Assembly (NCBI GenBank): GCA_011524785.1
Contig: WTJQ01000044.1
Span: forward strand, 1 to 6,523
DNA length: 6,523 nt
Reading direction: 5' to 3'
From: Planctomycetota bacterium
GTDB lineage: Bacteria; Planctomycetota; UBA1135; GCA-002686595
The notes beneath the pieces are model-generated. The model had not been told where the DNA came from. It worked only from the letters and a program-made list of their open reading frames with translations, and ran no database searches. Shown here piece after piece: positions 4,305 to 6,523 of the stretch; within the stretch, counting starts at the first letter, position 1, and every line of letters begins with the position of its first letter. The position numbers and the translations under genes were made by a program.

Positions 4305-5433
4305 CGCCGACCTGCTGCAGCCGCTTCTGCTCGACGGCCTCGAGCAGGCGGGCGTAGGCATCCACGAAGGCCTGCACGCCGGCGGTGAGGAGCTCGGCGG
4401 TGATCGCGTCGAGATCGACGCCCACCGCGGGCAGGGCCGCGAGCACGTCCTGGGCGCCCTCGAGGTCCTCCTCGAGCGAGGCGCGTGCGCGCCCGTGGTC
4501 GCGGAAGGCGTCGACGGTCGCGGCCGGCACCGTGTTGACGGTGTTGGGCCCGATCAGCTCCTCGACGTAGAGCACGTCGCAGAAGCTCGGGTCCTTGGTC
4601 GAGGTCGAGGCCCACAGGAGGCGCTGCTCCTTGGCGCCCGCGGCGGCCAGGGACTCCCACGCCTCGCCCGCGAACAGCTCCTTGGAGCCCGCGAAGGTGA
4701 CCTTGGCGTTGGCGATGGCCGCCTTGCCGATGAGGCCCCGCCGGAGGGCCCGCTCGCTCGCGTCGGTGCTCGCCTCGATACCTGCTCGGAGCACAGCGTC
4801 GACCTTCGAGTCGATGCGGCTGACGAAGAAGCTGGCCACGCTGCGGACGCTGCTCACGTCGCCTCCGTCGGCCGCTCGCTCCTGGAGGCCGGCGATGTAG
4901 GCGCGGGCAACGCGCTCGTACATGGAGCGCGCGAAGAGGAGCGTCACGTTGACGTGGATGCCCTCGCGGATGAGGGTCTGGATCGCGGGGATGCCCTCCT
5001 CCGTGGCCGGGACCTTGATCATCAGGTTGGGGCGGTCCACCGCGGCCCACAGGCGTCGCGCCGCGGCCAGGGTGCCCTCGGTGTCGTGGCCGAGCTCGGG
5101 GGAGACCTCGAGGCTCACGAAGCCGTCGTCGCCGCTGGTGGCGTCGTACACGGAGCGAAGCACGTCACAGGCGGCCTGGATGTCGGCGATGGCCAGCGCC
5201 TCGTAGACCTCCTCGGCGGACGACCCCGCGAGGTCGAGCTCGGCCAGGGCCGCGTCGTAGTCGCCGCTCTTGGCGATCGCCGCCTCGAAGATCGAGGGGT
5301 TGGAGGTGACGCCCTTGACGGCGTCGTCCTCCACGAGGCGGGCGAGGTCACCGCTCTCGATCAGGCTCTTGCGGATGAAGTCGTACCAGACGCTCTGGCC
5401 GAGGCCGGCCAGGTCGAGGAGGGGGTTCTTCAT
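4300..5433 (-). CDS. tal: Transaldolase
   Basis: Cytoplasmic pentose-phosphate enzyme of 377 residues that transfers a dihydroxyacetone unit from sedoheptulose-7-phosphate to glyceraldehyde-3-phosphate, giving erythrose-4-phosphate and fructose-6-phosphate. GVTSNPSIFE (41-50) is the N-terminal transaldolase signature. NLMIKVPAT (136-144) holds the Schiff-base Lys140. NVTLLFARSMYERVARAYI (162-180), SFFVSRID (201-208) and RLLWASTSTKDP (271-282) follow in the expected order. The length suits the long transaldolase type common in actinobacteria and cyanobacteria rather than the short form of about 215 residues. The start at 5433 is chosen because MKNPL and LGQSVWYDFI begin the conserved sequence; the open frame continues far upstream only as an antisense shadow of the neighbouring gene. 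It is divergent from the enoyl-reductase-like gene and convergent with the lipoprotein gene, so it is probably transcribed alone. Confidence 0.95.
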   Translation of the reverse strand: MKNPLLDLAGLGQSVWYDFIRKSLIESGDLARLVEDDAVKGVTSNPSIFEAAIAKSGDYDAALAELDLAGSSAEEVYEALAIADIQAACDVLRSVYDATSGDDGFVSLEVSPELGHDTEGTLAAARRLWAAVDRPNLMIKVPATEEGIPAIQTLIREGIHVNVTLLFARSMYERVARAYIAGLQERAADGGDVSSVRSVASFFVSRIDSKVDAVLRAGIEASTDASERALRRGLIGKAAIANAKVTFAGSKELFAGEAWESLAAAGAKEQRLLWASTSTKDPSFCDVLYVEELIGPNTVNTVPAATVDAFRDHGRARASLEEDLEGAQDVLAALPAVGVDLDAITAELLTAGVQAFVDAYARLLEAVEQKRLQQVGG

Positions 5434-5458
5434 GGGGTCGGGAAGGAGCTCCGAGACC

Positions 5459-5486
5459 AGCCTAGATCGGCTCCGGCAGCGAGCAA
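5459..5486 (-). promoter_or_regulatory. Candidate promoter of the transaldolase gene
   Basis: On the minus strand TTGCTC (5486-5481) and TAGGCT (5464-5459) are separated by 16 bases, a reasonable sigma-70-type arrangement. It lies 25 bases upstream of the ATG at 5433. GGAG about 15 bases before the ATG is the only ribosome-binding-like sequence and is poorly spaced. A 10-bp palindrome, GGCCCGGGCC (5491-5500), lies just upstream of it, near the middle of the divergent intergenic region. Confidence 0.35.
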
Positions 5487-5533
5487 GAACGGCCCGGGCC
5501 TTTCGGGTTCGCGGCGCCTCCGGCCCCCCTTGC

Positions 5534-6523
5534 ATGGGGCACCCTGCTCCCGTGGAGCGCCCGTTCGACCTCGTCCTGTTCGGCGCCACCGGGTTCACCG
5601 GTCGGCGTGCGGCCCGCCTCCTGGCCCCCCTCAAGGAGCGCTGGCGCATCGCCCTGGCCGCGCGTGATCTCGAGCGGCTCGAGCGTCTGGCCGCGCCGCT
5701 GGGTCTCGCGACCCTGGGGGCCGACGCGGGCGACGCGGAGTCCCTCGAGCGGGTCGCTGCCAGCGCGCGCGTGGTCGCGAGCTGTGCCGGACCGTTCGCG
5801 CTCCACTCGGACGCCCTGCTGGACGCCTGCGTGCGTGCGGGCACCCACTGGTGCGACCTGACCGGTGAGACGGCCTGGGTGCGCCGCGTGATCGACCGCC
5901 ACCACGCGGCGTGCGTCGAGCGTGGCCTGCGCGTCGTGCCGTTCTGCGGCTTCGACTCGATCCCGGCCGACACCGCGGTCGCGCGACTCGAGGAGGAGTG
6001 CGCCGCGCGCTGGGGCGAGGAGCTCGCGGACGTCGAGGTCGCGTGGAGCCTGCGGGGCGGCCTGAACGGCGGCACCCTGGCGAGCGCCCGGGAGGTCGCC
6101 CGCTCGGGGGACTGGAAGGGCATGGCCGATCCGATGCTGCTCTGCCCCGGAGCCGAGGCCTCCCCTGAGCGCCGGCCAATCCTGGCCGACCGTCACGGTC
6201 CCTTCCGCAGCAGCCTCGACGGGCGCTGGCTGGCACCGTTCCTCATGGGGCCCGTGGACGTCCGGGTCGTGCGTCGGACGCGGCTGCTCACGGGGCGGGA
6301 CCCTGCCGGCCTCACGCACCGCGAGGGGCAGGACCTCCACGGGGGCTGGCCCCTGGCGGTCGGGGGTGCGGGGCTGCTCCTCGGCGTCGGCGCGGCGCTC
6401 GTCACGCGGCCGGGCCGCGCGCTCTTCCGCGCCCTCTCCCCCGCGCCCGGCAACGGGCCCTCTGAGGCCCGCGTCGAGGAAGAGCACGAGGCGGCGGCCG
6501 GAGGCCGAGGTCCCCGTGAAGGT
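5534..6523 (+). CDS. Saccharopine dehydrogenase-like / trans-acting enoyl reductase family protein (3'-partial)
   Basis: 330 codons are visible and no stop is reached before the right edge. The N-terminal Rossmann segment FDLVLFGATGFTGRRAARLL (11-30) has the G-A-T-G-F-T-G dinucleotide loop. ASCAGPFALHSDALLDACV (82-100), HWCDLTGE (105-112) and VVPFCGFDSIPADTAVA (134-150) are hallmarks of the family that includes mycobacterial trans-acting enoyl reductases, annotated as saccharopine dehydrogenase NADP-binding proteins. GGLNGGTLASA (175-185) is the later conserved glycine patch. A hydrophobic stretch (273-290) suggests membrane association, and PAPGNGPSE (303-311) is typical of the family's C-terminal part. 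ATG 5534 is used here; GTG 5552, in frame six codons later, is an equally plausible start that gives a shorter, family-like N-terminus. No ribosome binding site is evident. NAD(P)H-dependent reduction of a lipid or polyketide-type enoyl substrate is possible, but the substrate is unknown. It diverges from the transaldolase gene. Confidence 0.85.
   Translation, partial: MGHPAPVERPFDLVLFGATGFTGRRAARLLAPLKERWRIALAARDLERLERLAAPLGLATLGADAGDAESLERVAASARVVASCAGPFALHSDALLDACVRAGTHWCDLTGETAWVRRVIDRHHAACVERGLRVVPFCGFDSIPADTAVARLEEECAARWGEELADVEVAWSLRGGLNGGTLASAREVARSGDWKGMADPMLLCPGAEASPERRPILADRHGPFRSSLDGRWLAPFLMGPVDVRVVRRTRLLTGRDPAGLTHREGQDLHGGWPLAVGGAGLLLGVGAALVTRPGRALFRALSPAPGNGPSEARVEEEHEAAAGGRGPREG

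Noticed and set aside
4495..5667. Plus-strand open frame of 390 codons opposite the transaldolase
   Set aside because: It lacks recognisable motifs, and the minus strand encodes a full transaldolase with the Schiff-base lysine.
5434..6123. N-terminal extension of the transaldolase frame to 607 residues
   Set aside because: The extension is Arg/Ser/Ala-rich antisense of the divergent gene. Conserved sequence starts at the ATG at 5433.
5462..6487. Minus-strand open frame of 341 codons at the right end
   Set aside because: Arg/Gly/Glu-rich with no motif; a shadow of the enoyl-reductase-like gene, which shows a complete Rossmann loop and several family signatures.

Overview
The window is GC-rich with a strong preference for G or C at third codon positions, and it is densely coding. 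No RNA gene, CRISPR array, transposase or attachment site was seen. The tandem glycine-linked FnIII-like module of the first gene and the secreted Dabb-domain lipoprotein recall high-GC Planctomycetota, or possibly Myxococcota. That placement is an impression from protein style, not a demonstrated assignment.

Layout. (1) Bases 1-751 hold the 3' end of a large secreted or surface protein: a Gly linker, an FnIII-like domain, a second Gly linker and a C-terminal beta-sandwich-like domain. A GC-rich stem-loop at 779-815 follows. (2) Bases 944-4284 hold four same-strand genes: a GHMP kinase resembling glucuronokinase, a sugar-phosphate nucleotidyltransferase, a Gfo/Idh/MocA oxidoreductase and a small Dabb-domain lipoprotein. 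The last three are joined by 4-base start/stop overlaps (ATGA, then GTGA). The first two are separated by 73 bases that carry a second promoter-like element. (3) A transaldolase on the minus strand (5433 to 4300) converges on the lipoprotein gene with 15 bases between the stop codons. (4) A saccharopine-dehydrogenase-like / trans-acting enoyl reductase-like gene diverges from the transaldolase across about 100 bases and runs off the right edge.

How the genes may work together. The kinase would phosphorylate a free sugar or uronic acid at C1. The nucleotidyltransferase would then convert the sugar-1-phosphate to an NDP-sugar (for a glucuronokinase, glucuronate to glucuronate-1-phosphate to UDP-glucuronate). 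The NAD(P)-dependent oxidoreductase could act on a sugar in the same route. The Dabb lipoprotein would be tethered in the envelope and its role is unknown. The transaldolase is a central pentose-phosphate enzyme and is probably an independent transcription unit, as is the last gene.

The kinase and nucleotidyltransferase both have a TACGAT hexamer 6 and 9 bases before the ATG with no well-placed ribosome binding site, so they may be transcribed as leaderless or nearly leaderless mRNAs. The most interesting part of the window is this four-gene sugar-activation unit. Its individual families are known, but the pairing with an atypical Gfo/Idh enzyme and an envelope Dabb lipoprotein is not a pathway I recognise.
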